Part shown: one piece after another, positions 35,209-46,296 of the stretch
Numbering within the stretch: the stretch's first letter is position 1
How the letters are laid out: every line of letters starts with the position of its first letter
Origin: Nothopassalora personata
Lineage: Eukaryota > Ascomycota > Dothideomycetes > Mycosphaerellales > Mycosphaerellaceae
Direction: 5' to 3'
DNA: 64,000 bases
Assembly: GCA_033816765.1 (NCBI GenBank)
Contig: CM066290.1
Span: 2,108,001 to 2,172,000 of the forward strand
Program-made: the position numbers and the translations under genes
Notes under the pieces: model-generated
What the model was told of the DNA's origin: nothing
The model's database searches: none
The model's input: the letters and a program-made list of their open reading frames with translations, nothing else

Positions 35209-37164
35209 GGTGACAATCGTGTGAGGGTGGTAAGGTTGTAGTTAATCGAAGTCAGTGGTGATGCTATCGACACAAGGTCGAAGAAAAGAAAAGGGGTGGG
35301 ACGGGTAACATCGGGGTTGTCTCGGCGGCCACCACATCGACTTCAAGAACGTCGATACCAATAACATCAATACTTGAAGCATTCTCTGTCAGATGACATG
35401 AGCTGCCATAGTTGAACCGCCCATATTCTCATATCGGACTTAGATATATCGAGGGCAGCACACGAAGCCAAAAGACGCTACAGCGGTGCCCTGCGCTCAA
35501 ATCCACCATGGCGCCTTCTTCGCTACTCTACATTGACAAAAGCTCTGCAACATTTACTGGCAGAGGCTACTTACATGTCGTTGGGCCTCCACAACCTCAG
35601 CATCTGAACTTACCGATATCAGAAATGTTCATCAACATTCTACGCTGCCGCCATGTCCACGACCGAGGCATTGCGACTTCAGGAAATCGTCTCTGATATG
35701 TATTTTCCTCCAAGCGTGTACGCATCGAGCATATCTGCTCGACTCTATGGCAATTCAAGAAGATGTGACGACGCACTAGTTCATCTAGCTCACATAGACC
35801 GGACTTGAGCCAGCCGCTTCGTGCTTTGCTGCAGACCGTTGCATTGCTACCTTGCGCAATCATTCTGATCCTGCCAGATTCTCCTTCCGATGGCTAGCTG
35901 GATGATGATGGTATGTATAGGACTAATGCGCAATATAGCGACCCTCATGGGGTCTTTTCTCCTTCTCGCCGGTCTTTGGCATGCCCAGCCTTGGCCAGAC
36001 CTCTCCATTGCAGCGCTGAGTGAAGCGATTGACACTAGCTTGCGAACCATTGCTGTAACATCATGTCCGAGACTCCGTGGAGTGACCGCTATATTCCGCA
36101 GGCGACCGCACGACACCTGAGCCAGAACTCAGTCCGCACGTCGGTGAGGGCCGGTTTCGAGCAGAGTTGTCATCCGTGTCCGTATAGACCATGGCTGGCG
36201 AACAGAGCTCTAGACCATGACAATCATCGAAAGCACTCGACACGCAGTGCATGAAGAAGGTATATGATCAGCAGCAGTGTCTCTAACGAACGATTCTCAG
36301 CAACACCAACTATCTCGACCCGCAAGACAATCAGCTTCTTCGAAGCATACCTGCACAACGACCACCATAGTCCTCCTGGACAACATGATCGGCTCCGCAA
36401 AGGCGCTGATGACCGAATCGACCCCCGCTGTCACAGACTCCGCCGTCGAGATAGTTCCGAAGAACTTTTAGAGCACCCCTGGTGGTCAGGAGCTGCTGAC
36501 AGACGTGGTGAATGAACACGAGAAAAGCAGCATCCCACCAACTATTATCACGACCATGGAAGTGGCAGGCTGGAACAACGAATGCCCCGCCAGCTCTCAG
36601 GCTAGGTGACTGGTCTTCTTCATGACTGCGAGACCAGGTGCATCGCCGAATCTCTTCACAGACATCCAGATTAATAATTACCATAGCTTTCCAGCGACGG
36701 TCCAATCAACAAACAAGGTGTCTGAAAGTATGGGGTTTTCTATTTCCCAGTGTTCCAGACGGCTTGGGGAAGGTACGATATAACGACCAGAACATCCAAG
36801 GTGGCGATGTGACTACTATGGTTAGTTGCCAGGGTAGTGGACTGTGGCGTGCCAGATCTCCCTGTCCAGGAGCAACCAGCTAGTTGGATTCGTGAGTGAC
36901 CGTGTACAGATTCGATAACAGGGATTAGCTGACAAGTGAGCAGTACATGAAGCTTTCCTTGTGGGTTGCAGGGGTCGGTGCTCCTTCTGCTTCAGTGGTA
37001 GGGGCCTTTGGAACTATTCCGTCAAGCACTTCGTTCTTCTTGACTCGAATGCAGATGCTGGAACATGCAGGTACTCTGTAGCGGCGGGTGGAGCTTAGCA
37101 GCCTGTGCGAGGTGTGAGAAACGGATTCGCAGCTTTTCGAAGGACTAACAAGTCACAATCCTTC
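35209..37164. other. Two-kilobase region without a recognised gene
   Basis: Several short frames on both strands, none recognised. Around 35659-35850 a plus-strand frame (STTEALRLQEIVSD) has F-box-like flavour but breaks quickly. A possible two-exon small gene at 36217-36515 is listed separately. Composition is ordinary, not RIP-mutated; it may contain old pseudogenes. Confidence 0.4.
36217..36515 (+). CDS. Possible small two-exon gene, unknown
   Basis: ATG 36217 plus a candidate 41-bp intron (36260-36300: GTATAT, CTAAC branch-like site, TTCTCAG) would give about 85 residues, basic and without known motifs. The splice signals are good but the intron is shorter than the others in the window, and an alternative frame through 36370-36700 is also partly open. 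Could equally be non-coding. Confidence 0.2.
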
Positions 37165-37173
37165 ATAATATTC

Positions 37174-37738
37174 GGTGAATTACTCCCATAGGGACAATTA
37201 TGTCAGGAATTACTGCTATAGTGATTATTATGCAAAAATTACTCCTATAGGGACTTATAGGGATGCCAAATTACTGCTATAGGGACATATTATAGCAATC
37301 ATCATTTTTTGCACCTATAATATAGTTAACTATTGTTTCTGTAGATGCTAAATATACTATAGTATATCGATGTTACTCCGAATGTCGGCTCTCGACTATA
37401 TGTCCGTATTATATGTCTTAGACAAGCCCTATCTTACTTATTATATCGTTCTTACTCCTCGAGCTACTCTTTTCCTACTCGCAACTTATATAAGCTACGA
37501 GCTACGAGTCGTTAGGATTGAAATTTACTCCTGTTATTTAATATGCTCGTATAAGCTAGCAGAGTATATTATTAAATAATAGTAGTATATAAAAAAGTCG
37601 TAAAGAGCGACTGCTATAATGTATCCCTATAGCAGTAATTTAGCATCCTTATAAGTCCCTATAGGAGTAATTTTTACATAATTGTCCCTATAGGAGTAAC
37701 AAACGACATAATTGTCCCTATAGGGGTAATTCAACGTT
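37174..37738. mobile_element. 565-bp MITE-like element with long terminal inverted repeats
   Basis: The left 120 bp (37174-about 37295) and the right 120 bp (about 37610-37738) are inverted copies. Each arm is itself made of units of the form AATTACTCCTATAGGGAC spaced about 30-40 bp apart. The element is flanked on both sides by ATAATATTC (37165-37173 and 37739-37747), a 9-bp target duplication. The middle holds no convincing coding region. The 9-bp duplication points to a Mutator-type mobiliser, by inference. Confidence 0.8.
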
Positions 37739-37771
37739 ATAATATTCAACGCTAGACGATATCTACAGGTC

Positions 37772-38768
37772 ATGTCAGATTCTCTCAAGCACAACCGCGC
37801 TACCGACGACCACGACATGGACCACCTCGTCCAAGACTACTGGCAGCTACGAAGAGTTCCTAAACACTGTTCAGAAACCGAGATATGGCTGGAAACTCGA
37901 GGCTACAAAGGCAGCTATACACCCTCTTCTACCCCAGACACGAACCTCGTTCCCGCATGGCGCGCGGCATGATTGGGTCGACAGCGGAGAGTCTGTCACA
38001 GAGCTGCGGTCAATACTAAAGCAGCGAGGCGTCCCAATAGCAGCCAACGACCAGTCCAATCGGGATCAGCACATTTACAAGCTGGAAAGATCTCACGACA
38101 CCTTCCCAAAGCTCTTAAACCTCCCAGCGGAGCTCTGCGTCCGCATCTACCAGGAGTACATGCTCGATCTGCAGACCTACCAGCTCCCAACACAGCCTCC
38201 GTTTACCAAGGCCTGCAGACTGCTGCGTCACGAGGCACCACCAGTTTTTTGTGATCTCTGCGAGTTCGTCGTCACATACCTTCCACAGCCCCACTGGCGA
38301 GAACTACAATGCGATTATCAAAGAAGATTCGATCTCGTCCCACGACGCGGACTCGAAGAGCACTGGAGGCCCGGACTAGCCTGCTCGGATGTCCATGATT
38401 TCGTCCACAGAGCGCCTGATGATGTCATCGACCGCATTCAGGCGATCAAAGTGGATGGTATCCTCATAGCACGTGCAAGCTTGTATCGGAGTGCTGCATG
38501 TTCTGGCTGGTCGTTCGAGCTGAAGAGAAGCGGCGATGAGCCTCTTGGCCTTACTTTGTTGCCGATTGCACCTCGGGGACATCTGGGAGAGAAGATTATC
38601 GGTCAGTATGTAGGGCCTGACAATGAGGATCTGCTCGAGGAGTGTTCTGACGAAGTCAAGGACCGGGCGGCGGCCTTGAGTGGGGAGCGGGATGAGAATC
38701 GTGAGGAAAGGAATGGGCCACAGCTTGCGGAGTGCCTTGATCAATTGTGTGGAGTCTTCGAAGCATGA
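37772..38768 (+). CDS. F-box-like / domain-of-unknown-function protein, N-terminus uncertain
   Basis: A frame open from the MITE boundary to a stop at 38768 encodes SYEEFLNTVQKPRYGWKLEA, then ATKAAIHPLLPQTR, HDWVDSGESV and the F-box-like core KLLNLPAELCVRIYQEYML (near 38100-38160) followed by a C-terminal half with no known catalytic motif. The pattern is of the dothideomycete proteins with an LPAELR-type F-box-like motif. The problem is the start: the first ATG in this frame is 38160, inside the motif, while ATG 37772 is in a different frame that stays open for 66 codons. A one-base shift, an undetected intron, or loss of the start through the adjacent MITE would explain it. Convergent with HTD2, 96 bp apart. 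Confidence 0.55.
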
Positions 38769-38864
38769 ATTTGGGATATGACCTTCTTCGTCACTGGCGG
38801 CTAGGCCAGCCCTCGAGCGATAGGCATCTTGTGCAGTAGGCGCCTCTGACGACACGCCTCCAGG

Positions 38865-40010
38865 TCAATACCTCTCCACAGTCCCCTTCATACAACTCGT
38901 CCCATCATTACTAACAACCTCAATCGGTACCTCGCTCTTGTCAATCGCATCCTTCTCAATCAAGATCCTATACCCCTCGCCAACATACACCGGACTCGTG
39001 GCCCGGTACTTCAAGCTCTTTGGGAGCAGAATTTCTTTCCCGGCACTAGCGGCATACTCCTCTCTCCAAAAGTCTAGCATGCTCAGCATATTCAACGGCC
39101 CATGCACAACAGTATCTCGATGTCCTTCAACATCAACACTCCACGGCTTATCGTAGTGAATTCGATGCGCATTAAATGTCAGCGCCGAAAAGCGGAAGAG
39201 TGTCGGCGGATCCCTGTTGAAGTGCCTCACCAACTTCCCATTATCAGCTCTCTTCAACTCATCCATCGTCGACTCCGGCGGTTTCTGTGGCGATTTTGCT
39301 TTTTTGCTGGGATCGAGAGCTTCGCGGAAGACCCAGTTGCGGTTGTCCGTAACGCAGAGGTTGTCTTTTGAATCGAGGAACTCCTTGACGACACCAACGA
39401 CGAGCATGGGTTCGCCCGTTTTCTTGATGGTCTTGACTTCGCAGGACTTGACCTTGGTGATTTCGGTGGCCATGTCGCCAACTTTGAGGTAGGACTGGGT
39501 TGAGGCGCTGGGATCTGCGCCAGGCCAGTGGATTGAGCCGCCGGCCCACATGCGGCGGGTGAAGGGTGCTTCCTATTGCGGTCAGCTGTGATATCATGAT
39601 TGTTATGGCAGCAAAATACCGACTGGATTGTAAGAAGTGTCAGTACCATCGATGCCCAATGCGCCTGGTGGTTGGGTCGGCGTGAAGTAAGCGTTGTGAT
39701 AGCCAGCAGGTAGTGGCGTTCCTGCAGCAGGTTCATGCTGCTCAAGCGAGTCTAACCCAGGCCATAGCTTCGTTCGGTCCAGTGTCAATGAGAAGAGTCG
39801 CAGCTGATTTGCATCGAGTAATTGCTTCCTGACGAACTCCTTGCCATTCGCGAGCTTGGACAAGAATGCCTCGGCTATGGCTTCTGGTTTCTTCTGTTGC
39901 AGTGTGTGAGACGCATGGAAGTTCCTGGCAAGTGACAGCGCAGCTGATCTTGCTGGCAGAGCTGATGGTGAGCCGGCTCTGATGGCAGCTGATGGTGCGA
40001 TTTTGGTCAT
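38865..40010 (-). CDS. HTD2: Mitochondrial 3-hydroxyacyl-thioester dehydratase type 2
   Basis: Exon 1 40010-39624 and exon 2 39572-38865, joined across a 51-bp intron (GTCGGT...AATAG; phase 0, a slightly unusual donor), give 364 residues. An Arg/Ser/Ala-rich start (SAALSLARNFHAS) suits a mitochondrial presequence. The fold is a double MaoC/hot-dog protein: TDTSYNP and PFTRRMWAGGSIHWP in the first half, and the hydratase signature FRFSALTFNAHRIHYD near residue 285 in the second. It would dehydrate 3-hydroxyacyl-ACP in mitochondrial type II fatty acid synthesis, which supplies lipoic acid precursors. Related mesaconyl-CoA hydratases have the same layout, so substrate is inferred. Divergent from CTK3 with 450 bp between starts. 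Confidence 0.85.
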
Positions 40011-40460
40011 GTTGAAGTTGCTTCTGCTGCTGCTTTCCAGCCACAGTAGAACCTAATGACCTTGGCCTCAATTATCCGATGGATCCGATGATCCGAGTGA
40101 CTTGAAAGCCTGATCAGAGTACAGGAATGCTTCAGTGAATCAAAAGCCTGATCAGAGTACAGGAATGCTTCAGTGAATTAAGATAGACATCGAACAAGAT
40201 AAGACTCTAGGAGATAAAGTCGAGAAAGAGTGCATCGACGTAACCGGGCTGCAGATCGCCTAGCCGCTCCTCGCATGTGCACCTTATAGCCGGATAGTAA
40301 GATTTATACCCGACAGATCAATGACTACTCGTAGAACTAGAACTAGTGTTCCAGCACGTCCGGCGAAGCGAAATCCGGACATCTCTCTAGTTCTGTAGTA
40401 AGACTCTAGTTCTAGAGCAACCCAACAGCTCACACAACACCATCATCAACCGTCGCCGCC
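40011..40460. promoter_or_regulatory. Shared upstream region of divergent HTD2 and CTK3
   Basis: 450 bp without a gene. It contains a tandem duplication of a 36-bp stretch (40105-40140 and 40143-40178; core GCCTGATCAGAGTACAGGAA) and inverted TAGAACTAGAACTAG-like words near 40330-40415. Promoters of both genes should lie here. Confidence 0.6.
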
Positions 40461-41216
40461 ATGGCCGACCCGTTCGAAGTCCGCATGCGCTTCACCTCCC
40501 AACTACAACACCTCAACGCCAGCACATCATCGGCCCTCAAAGCGGCCAACTATGCGCTCCGCTACCATGAATTCAGCGACGACCTCCACTCGTGCATCCT
40601 CGAGCAGCTCGAGCGCAACAACATGAACAACCGTGCCAACATCATGTACTTCCTGCCCGCCCTCTGCGACACCGCCAAATCCCAAGGCGACCTGCAGTAC
40701 GTCCGAATGATGGAGCGGGACATTCTGCGAATCATCGATCTGGTCGCACCGGACGATGGGAGCGGCGCAGCGAACGTCAAAGTCGTGCGGAAAGTGCTGC
40801 AGCAGTTACAGGGAAAGAGCTTTCTGCAGCCGCAGACCGTGACGGAGCTGGAGGAGTGTATCGCGGGAAGGGACAATGTACGGGGGGGACAGTCGAGTCC
40901 CGTCAAGGATGCTACTATGCCGGATGCTGTGAGGCATTCGCCGCATTCTGCTAGCAGAGAGTCAGGGATGTTTTATAATCCGGCTACAAGGCTTGACAAG
41001 AGGCAGATCGAGCAGCGGATCGAGGAAGATCGGGAGCGTCACAAGAGGGCGCGAGAGGGTATGTGGGCGGTGCAGCAGGACGATCAGAATCTGGCAAGAG
41101 ATGTAGAGTTTGAGAGGACGTTTGATGCGGGGAGTGATGTGGATGAGGACGATTATCGAGAGGCCAAGGAGGAGGCTGAGGAGAGGAGGAAGCATTTGGA
41201 GTTTGATGATTACTAG
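40461..41216 (+). CDS. CTK3: CTD kinase subunit gamma, Ctk3 family
   Basis: Single exon, 251 residues. The N-terminal 130 residues (PFEVRMRFTSQLQHLNASTS, AANYALRYHEFSDDLHSCIL, NNRANIMYFLPALCD) match the CID-like domain of Ctk3, the scaffold of the CTDK-I complex that phosphorylates Ser2 of the RNA polymerase II C-terminal domain. After a variable linker, the C-terminal part (TRLDKRQIEQRIEEDRERHK, EGMWAVQ) is the charged helix typical of filamentous-fungal Ctk3. No intron and no defect seen. Nuclear by family. Confidence 0.92.
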   Translation: MADPFEVRMRFTSQLQHLNASTSSALKAANYALRYHEFSDDLHSCILEQLERNNMNNRANIMYFLPALCDTAKSQGDLQYVRMMERDILRIIDLVAPDDGSGAANVKVVRKVLQQLQGKSFLQPQTVTELEECIAGRDNVRGGQSSPVKDATMPDAVRHSPHSASRESGMFYNPATRLDKRQIEQRIEEDRERHKRAREGMWAVQQDDQNLARDVEFERTFDAGSDVDEDDYREAKEEAEERRKHLEFDDY

Positions 41217-41657
41217 GCCGAGGCTTCATCTGGTCTTCTTGCTGCACTTTAGCGAGGCGTTGGTGGCATATCATGCGTTGGGATATGAGAGCTCATGACA
41301 AAGTCATTGCGGCCGAGCGTTCCACCTACTATCAAAGTATAGACACCTGCTTGAACAGCCTAGAGCGTAGCTGCATCGCGCAGACTGGTTTTCCATGCGG
41401 TGTCATAGCGCGCTACGATATGCTTAGATACCGGAGTGACTACTAGGAGGGTTCGTAAGCAGCCTTCTCACTGGTTGTCGAGAATGATAGCCACGAATGA
41501 CCCTGCCACGAGGCTGCGATATCAGGCTTCAGTTGCATCGGCCGCTGACCCCCACACCTCACGCGACAACCGTTCAACACCACTTCTACACAACGTCTTT
41601 CGCTTTCCTCCCAACTGCAACATCAAACAACACTACCAGCACACATCACAGAAACCA

Positions 41658-42401
41658 ATGGCGAGCCCTCCTCGTAAGACCACCACAACCCCGACAGTGA
41701 AGTGCGAAAGCGACGACCCTGCCCAAGCCAACCAGTCTGGCTTCCACTTCCCGAGCTCGTCTGCCTAACAGCAGACAACGTACAAGCGCACCAAAGCCAT
41801 GTGGGACGCGGGAATCTTGGCAGTGAATGCCTATTTTGTGACTGGCGACGACTATGTCACTAAAAGGAAGGCATTCTTGTCTTCGGCGGACTAGCTACGA
41901 AGTTCAGCTGAGACGATGGCCGTGGCGCTCCAGGAGTTCTCGTCACCGGACAAGGACCGCGGAGCACCAGGGGTTCCCGAGCTAGATATGCGTAACCTGG
42001 AAGTCCAGGAAGCAGGAGTCCGCGGACCAGAGGAACCCAAACCAGATCAGAAACAAAGCACAACTGAAGAACGAGGTGTTGACCTGGAATATGCCTGGAA
42101 GCAGGAACACCTCAAGCGCAAGCGCCTTCAAGAAGATTTCGATACCTTGCAAGGCAGGATGGCGAATGTCCTGGCCAAGAATGCGCAGGACATTGCGGAG
42201 CTGAGAGGAATGCTGAACATACGGACACCGTCTACGCATTCCCGCTCGATGCCAACTCCCAAACACACTACCTCTGCCCGAGCCCCTAGACCGATCCCCC
42301 GAGAAGCGCACTGCATCAAAAAGCCCAAGACCGAAGGCATCGATCTCACAGGTTTCTCCTGGAACAAGACATTGGACAAGACGCACCTCCTAGACCCTTA
42401 A
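41658..42401 (+). pseudogene. Hypothetical coiled-coil protein with two in-frame stops (or unrecognised introns)
   Basis: From ATG 41658 one frame reads through TAA (41766-41768) and TAG (41892-41894) to a stop at 42401. Text on both sides of each stop looks coding: a Thr/Pro-rich start, TYKRTKAMWDAGILAVNAYF between the stops, then a 161-residue part with an amphipathic helix (EYAWKQEHLKRKRLQEDFDT) and a basic Pro/Ser tail. Both stops are preceded by C, so each could come from CAA or CAG in a (C/T)CA context. Alternatively there are introns: GTAAGA at 41672 and CTAACAG at 41764-41770 are suggestive. If intact downstream of 41916, a shorter 161-residue protein is possible. Family unknown. Confidence 0.45.
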
Positions 42402-44415
42402 GAAAGCTTCGTGTATCTTTTGCCTGACGTAAGCATTGCCTCCCTAGTCTTCTGTGAAAATCCACACTGACATCTCCGCGGTACAGCGTCCTCAAGACTC
42501 AAGTCTTCTCAGCCATCAGCGTCCTCGTACCAATTCTACTGTTTAATCGTGGCAGCAGCTCGAGAGGTCTGTGGCAGTGCTTGTTTTCGAGGGCCAGGAG
42601 CGATGGCGGGTAATTAAGAGGCACGTACACTCTACCAGATGAGGCTTGTGCCAGGTGTGCTGCAGCTGGTAGTTTCTGCGTGGTCTTCAAGATTGAAATG
42701 GAGCCTGTGAACGCTGAGATGAAGTTGTTGCCACTGTCCGAGGAGATGAGGGAGGGTAAGGGATTTGGAGAGACGGGGTTCTTCCGCCCCGGGCAGGGTT
42801 GACGACTAGCGAGTTGGACATTGTCTATTGTGTAAGTCCTAGTCACTAGCTAAGGGGCATAAAGTTCTGGCTACTTTTTAAGATCTCTTAGAGGTCTGTC
42901 GAAATGTGTAACATTGTCGATGAGGCAATGCACCGCGCGCTCACCTTCCGAGAACCCGATAATCCGTGCACTGCTCTGATGCTCTCAATAGTTCAAGCAA
43001 CAGCTTCGTGGCAAGAGACATGGAGCGCTGGTTAACGAGCAGATGTGCACGACGCGCTCTAATGACCTAGATGGTCGGAGCAAGACTTGCTGTAATGAAT
43101 GAGATCAGGCGAACAACGGTGGTCTCCGGTATCTATATCCTGGCCTCCACGCGGCTCCTCATCGATTCGGGGTCTCATAACGCGGGTAAGATGCTAACTG
43201 TAATAGAGGAGTAATTCCTAGCCATTAGTCTAAAGTTGCGTTTACAACAAACGGCTTTACGGCATCGATTAGCTACTATACTCTCTTGTGCATCTGTATC
43301 CATACCCGCGGCATTGGTGTCGGATTCACGTTCTAGTCTACCGCGCGATCTTCGGACGACACAAGCGACTGATACAAGACAGACTACGAACAGCAGTGCG
43401 GTATACCGAGATTTCAAGGTACGCTAGGCTTAGGCAAACCCCGGGCTAGAACTATCTAGATAGACTTGTGGATTGTACGTTGGATTCGATAGGACTGTGC
43501 GGGACCCGTTATCGGGGAGCTAATGTATGCCTGCCTTTTAAATGTGCATCGAGATTAGCCCCTAGTGTTACTGCTGTAGTGACAAGCGGAGGAGTACCGG
43601 TATAAGGGTACAACTCCCTTAACGTACTCGGAGGTGGCAGAGTACCCCCGTCGCGCCGTGTTCGGCGAATATAAGAAACAACTTCGTTGCGCGATTCACG
43701 TTCCAGTCTATGCGGCCGGACACTCCGGCTATGGTATACTCGTGCGCACTAACGAGACAATAGCTGATGATGAGAATTAGTGCCGTGCCCAAACGCTTCT
43801 GGGCGATGCTGCCAGCCAGGTGACCTTTGTCAACGGCGGCTGCTGGCCCCCGGGGTTTTGGCGATGCGGCAGCAGTAACACTTGCTGCGATCCCAACACA
43901 TCAGTGTACCCTATCTTTTAGTGGCTGTACCCCGCGAAATCTCCGCGGTTTCGGCTGCGCTAGCCGAACTAGCGCGAAGCTATCTCGGTGCACCCTACAA
44001 GTACCCTCCGATCGGCTGCGCCCCGCGTAATTTCCGCGTTTTCGGCTGCGCTAGCCGTACGCCGACCTGTATATGTACTCACACATCAATGTGCTGCGGC
44101 ACGGACGGTCAAGCCTAGTGCTGCCCGAAGGACGCTAAGTGCTGCTAGGGTGGCTTTTGTACGAGACACTCGGGACAACGCTGCGGACGACGACTTGCAC
44201 CGCGAATCAGTGCTGAAGCTAGAAATCACACTGTGGTTCGCATGAGGGGAAATCGTTTTATGGACATTTGGGTAGCTTTACAAGTCGAAAGATGAGTGAG
44301 TGATAGAGTCGAGTCGAGGTGAAGGAACAGCGGTATGGAGAGGCCTTGAGTGAGGTCATAGCTACATTATACTACTTTAATGGCGTTTCCATTCTTCCCA
44401 GATTTGTTCCCTGCC
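42402..44415. other. Two-kilobase region without a recognised gene, with tandem repeat
   Basis: Frames at 42499-42846 (minus) and a few shorter ones match nothing I know. Between 43923 and 44057 a 44-bp G+C-rich block (GGCTG...CCCCGCG...TCGGCTGCGCTAGCCG) occurs twice, 91 bp apart. The words GATTCACGTTC and CAGTCTA recur near 43335 and 43695. Looks like fragments of old repeats. Confidence 0.45.
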
Positions 44416-45525
44416 TCAATGAGCTGGTGGCGTAGAGTAAGCCCAGCTAACGCCCTGCTTAATCATCTGACTGTCCACACCGTCCGCACCGCCCGAGCAC
44501 CATAGGAACTTGTTGTAGTTGACGCTCGACTTGACAGTGATGCTAGTATACGCGGGGATGAAGAGCGAGTCACCAGGAATAAGCTTGACGTCCTCTCCCT
44601 CAACGCCAAAGGTCACCTCCCCGTTCATTCCGTAGATGAATTGATGTTCTTTGCTTGACCAAACTGGAACAGTAGCATTGGCAGCAGTCTTACGCATGCT
44701 GACTTGCGAGATCGTGAAGTTGCCACCTGTCTGTACAGTCGTGGCGAGAGGCGAGATGACAGCGCCACTCTGCTCATACCAGTAATGAGGTCCAGCACCG
44801 TTTGCAAGGAAGTAAGGGGTGGTTGAATTGGCTGGCAGGGTCGAGTTCGACTCGTGCCACTCCGTGTCACAGGCACCAATCTCATTTTGCGTCATGTTGA
44901 CTTCGTTGATATCGTAGGGCCCTTGAGCCTGCTTATAAGTCGCAACTGAGAGCGCAATGCCTTGGTCTGGAGGAAACGGAACGCTGTAGGCTGGGGTCCA
45001 TTTGGCGCTGACATTTTGGAAGAACTCGTCGAAGCCTGCTGGCTGGATCATGCCGAGGAACTCTGATTCTTGGGCGACGAATTGCCAAGAGTGGTTGGTA
45101 TAGCGAGGTGCCATGGCGAAGTCGCCGGCGCCGAGATCGCGTGGTCTGCCGTTGACCCAGACACGGACTGTACCAGTGATTGGGAGGAATGTCTCGTGCC
45201 AGCGGACGTGCTGTGAGGTGGTCAGTGAAAAGCGTCGTGAACTCGAAGGAGTGGTTCATACGTAGTGCGGTGTTACTGCAGTGTTGGGCTTGCCGTTGGT
45301 CAACAGCATGCTAAAGCCAGCTGCAACGGTGTTTTCACTGCCATTGATAGTGTTCTTCGTATCTGCCAAAGTCCTGAACACATCGTCTACGAGCAAGAAC
45401 TTTGGGCCCTCCAAGTGTCTTACGACGAACGGCACAGCATCATCTGGTAGCGAGTCGGTAACCTCGAGGACCTTCGACAGCACTGTGGGAGCGAAGGCCG
45501 CCAGTAGCAAAGTGAGCGATTGCAT
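44416..45525 (-). CDS. Secreted bicupin dioxygenase, quercetin 2,3-dioxygenase-like
   Basis: Exon 1 45525-45262 and exon 2 45210-44416, separated by a 51-bp intron (GTATGA...TCACAG), give 352 residues. A signal peptide is evident (MQSLTLLLAAFAPTVLS); an in-frame ATG eight codons upstream (45549) is possible. The first cupin carries the metal-binding pattern TPHYHVRWHETFLPITG with a later His at RYTNHSW; the second cupin (SSKEHQFIYGMNGEVTFGVE, GDSLFIPAYTS) is less complete in metal ligands, as in many fungal members. Several Asn-x-Ser/Thr sites (NST, NMT, NATV) suit secretion. Fungal quercetinases open the flavonol ring using copper or other metals; the substrate here is inferred. No cluster partners nearby. 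Confidence 0.75.
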
Positions 45526-45549
45526 TGTTTGCTGTGTGGAAGTGAACAA

Positions 45550-46296
45550 CGGATGAGCTGAAGGCTTCGGTAGCTGGCCGAAGCCCTAATGTAATAGTCC
45601 TAACCTCCATGTGACCCCGCTCATGCGCACACTGAGTGCCCAATACTGCAAATCGTCCGGTGGTCCTGTTTCATCGAATGCGAACATGATTGGCGATACT
45701 AAAACGTTAATACATACACTCGCGTGTGAGCCGTCTCAAGGCTTGGCTGCGGCTAGATACCGGTTCCGGTCCCCGCGTACCTGGCAAGGCCGGGTCTTGA
45801 CAACGGCTCCTGCATCCCCTCATTGTTCGTGGAAAGATCTGATCACGCTGGCTCCGAAGGCCGATGTTTGTGGTGTGTCGCGGCAGAACGTTGGCACGAC
45901 ACACTATAGACTATGCTGTCGTTAATATGGTCCGCCGTATTCTCAACGGTAGGCTGACCTTAAGGGGTAGGACGGAATCGCGAGCCACAAAGCGATGGTA
46001 GAAGCGTTCTTAATTCTACAAGTGGAAAGGAGCCGCCAGATAGAGTTGGAATATAGGTTAGACGTCTTTCGATGAGGAAGGTGTTGACTGAGCTCGTTGT
46101 ATGTTGATGAGTCGTCTCTACACAAGCTGTTCGCTGGAGATATCCAAGCTTGGTGGCTCGACTGTTCCTATGCGCTACCGGCGGGCTCTTGAACAATGAT
46201 CCAGAGTCTTTTGCGGATTCGTAGAACATCGTGATCAAATTGACTTTGTCTCTCCATACAGCAGCCCGGCACCGTACGTTTCCGGCACGCTCATCC
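45550..46296. other. Intergenic region
   Basis: No recognisable gene. It includes the promoter of the cupin gene on its left side; the rest has only short, unmatched frames. Confidence 0.5.

Noticed and set aside
36331..36705. 124-codon minus-strand frame
   Set aside because: Opposite another partly open frame in a region without recognisable genes; no motif and no splice or start support.
38376..38855. 159-codon minus-strand frame opposite the F-box-like gene
   Set aside because: Shadow of the plus-strand coding frame; the plus strand has the recognisable F-box-like motif.
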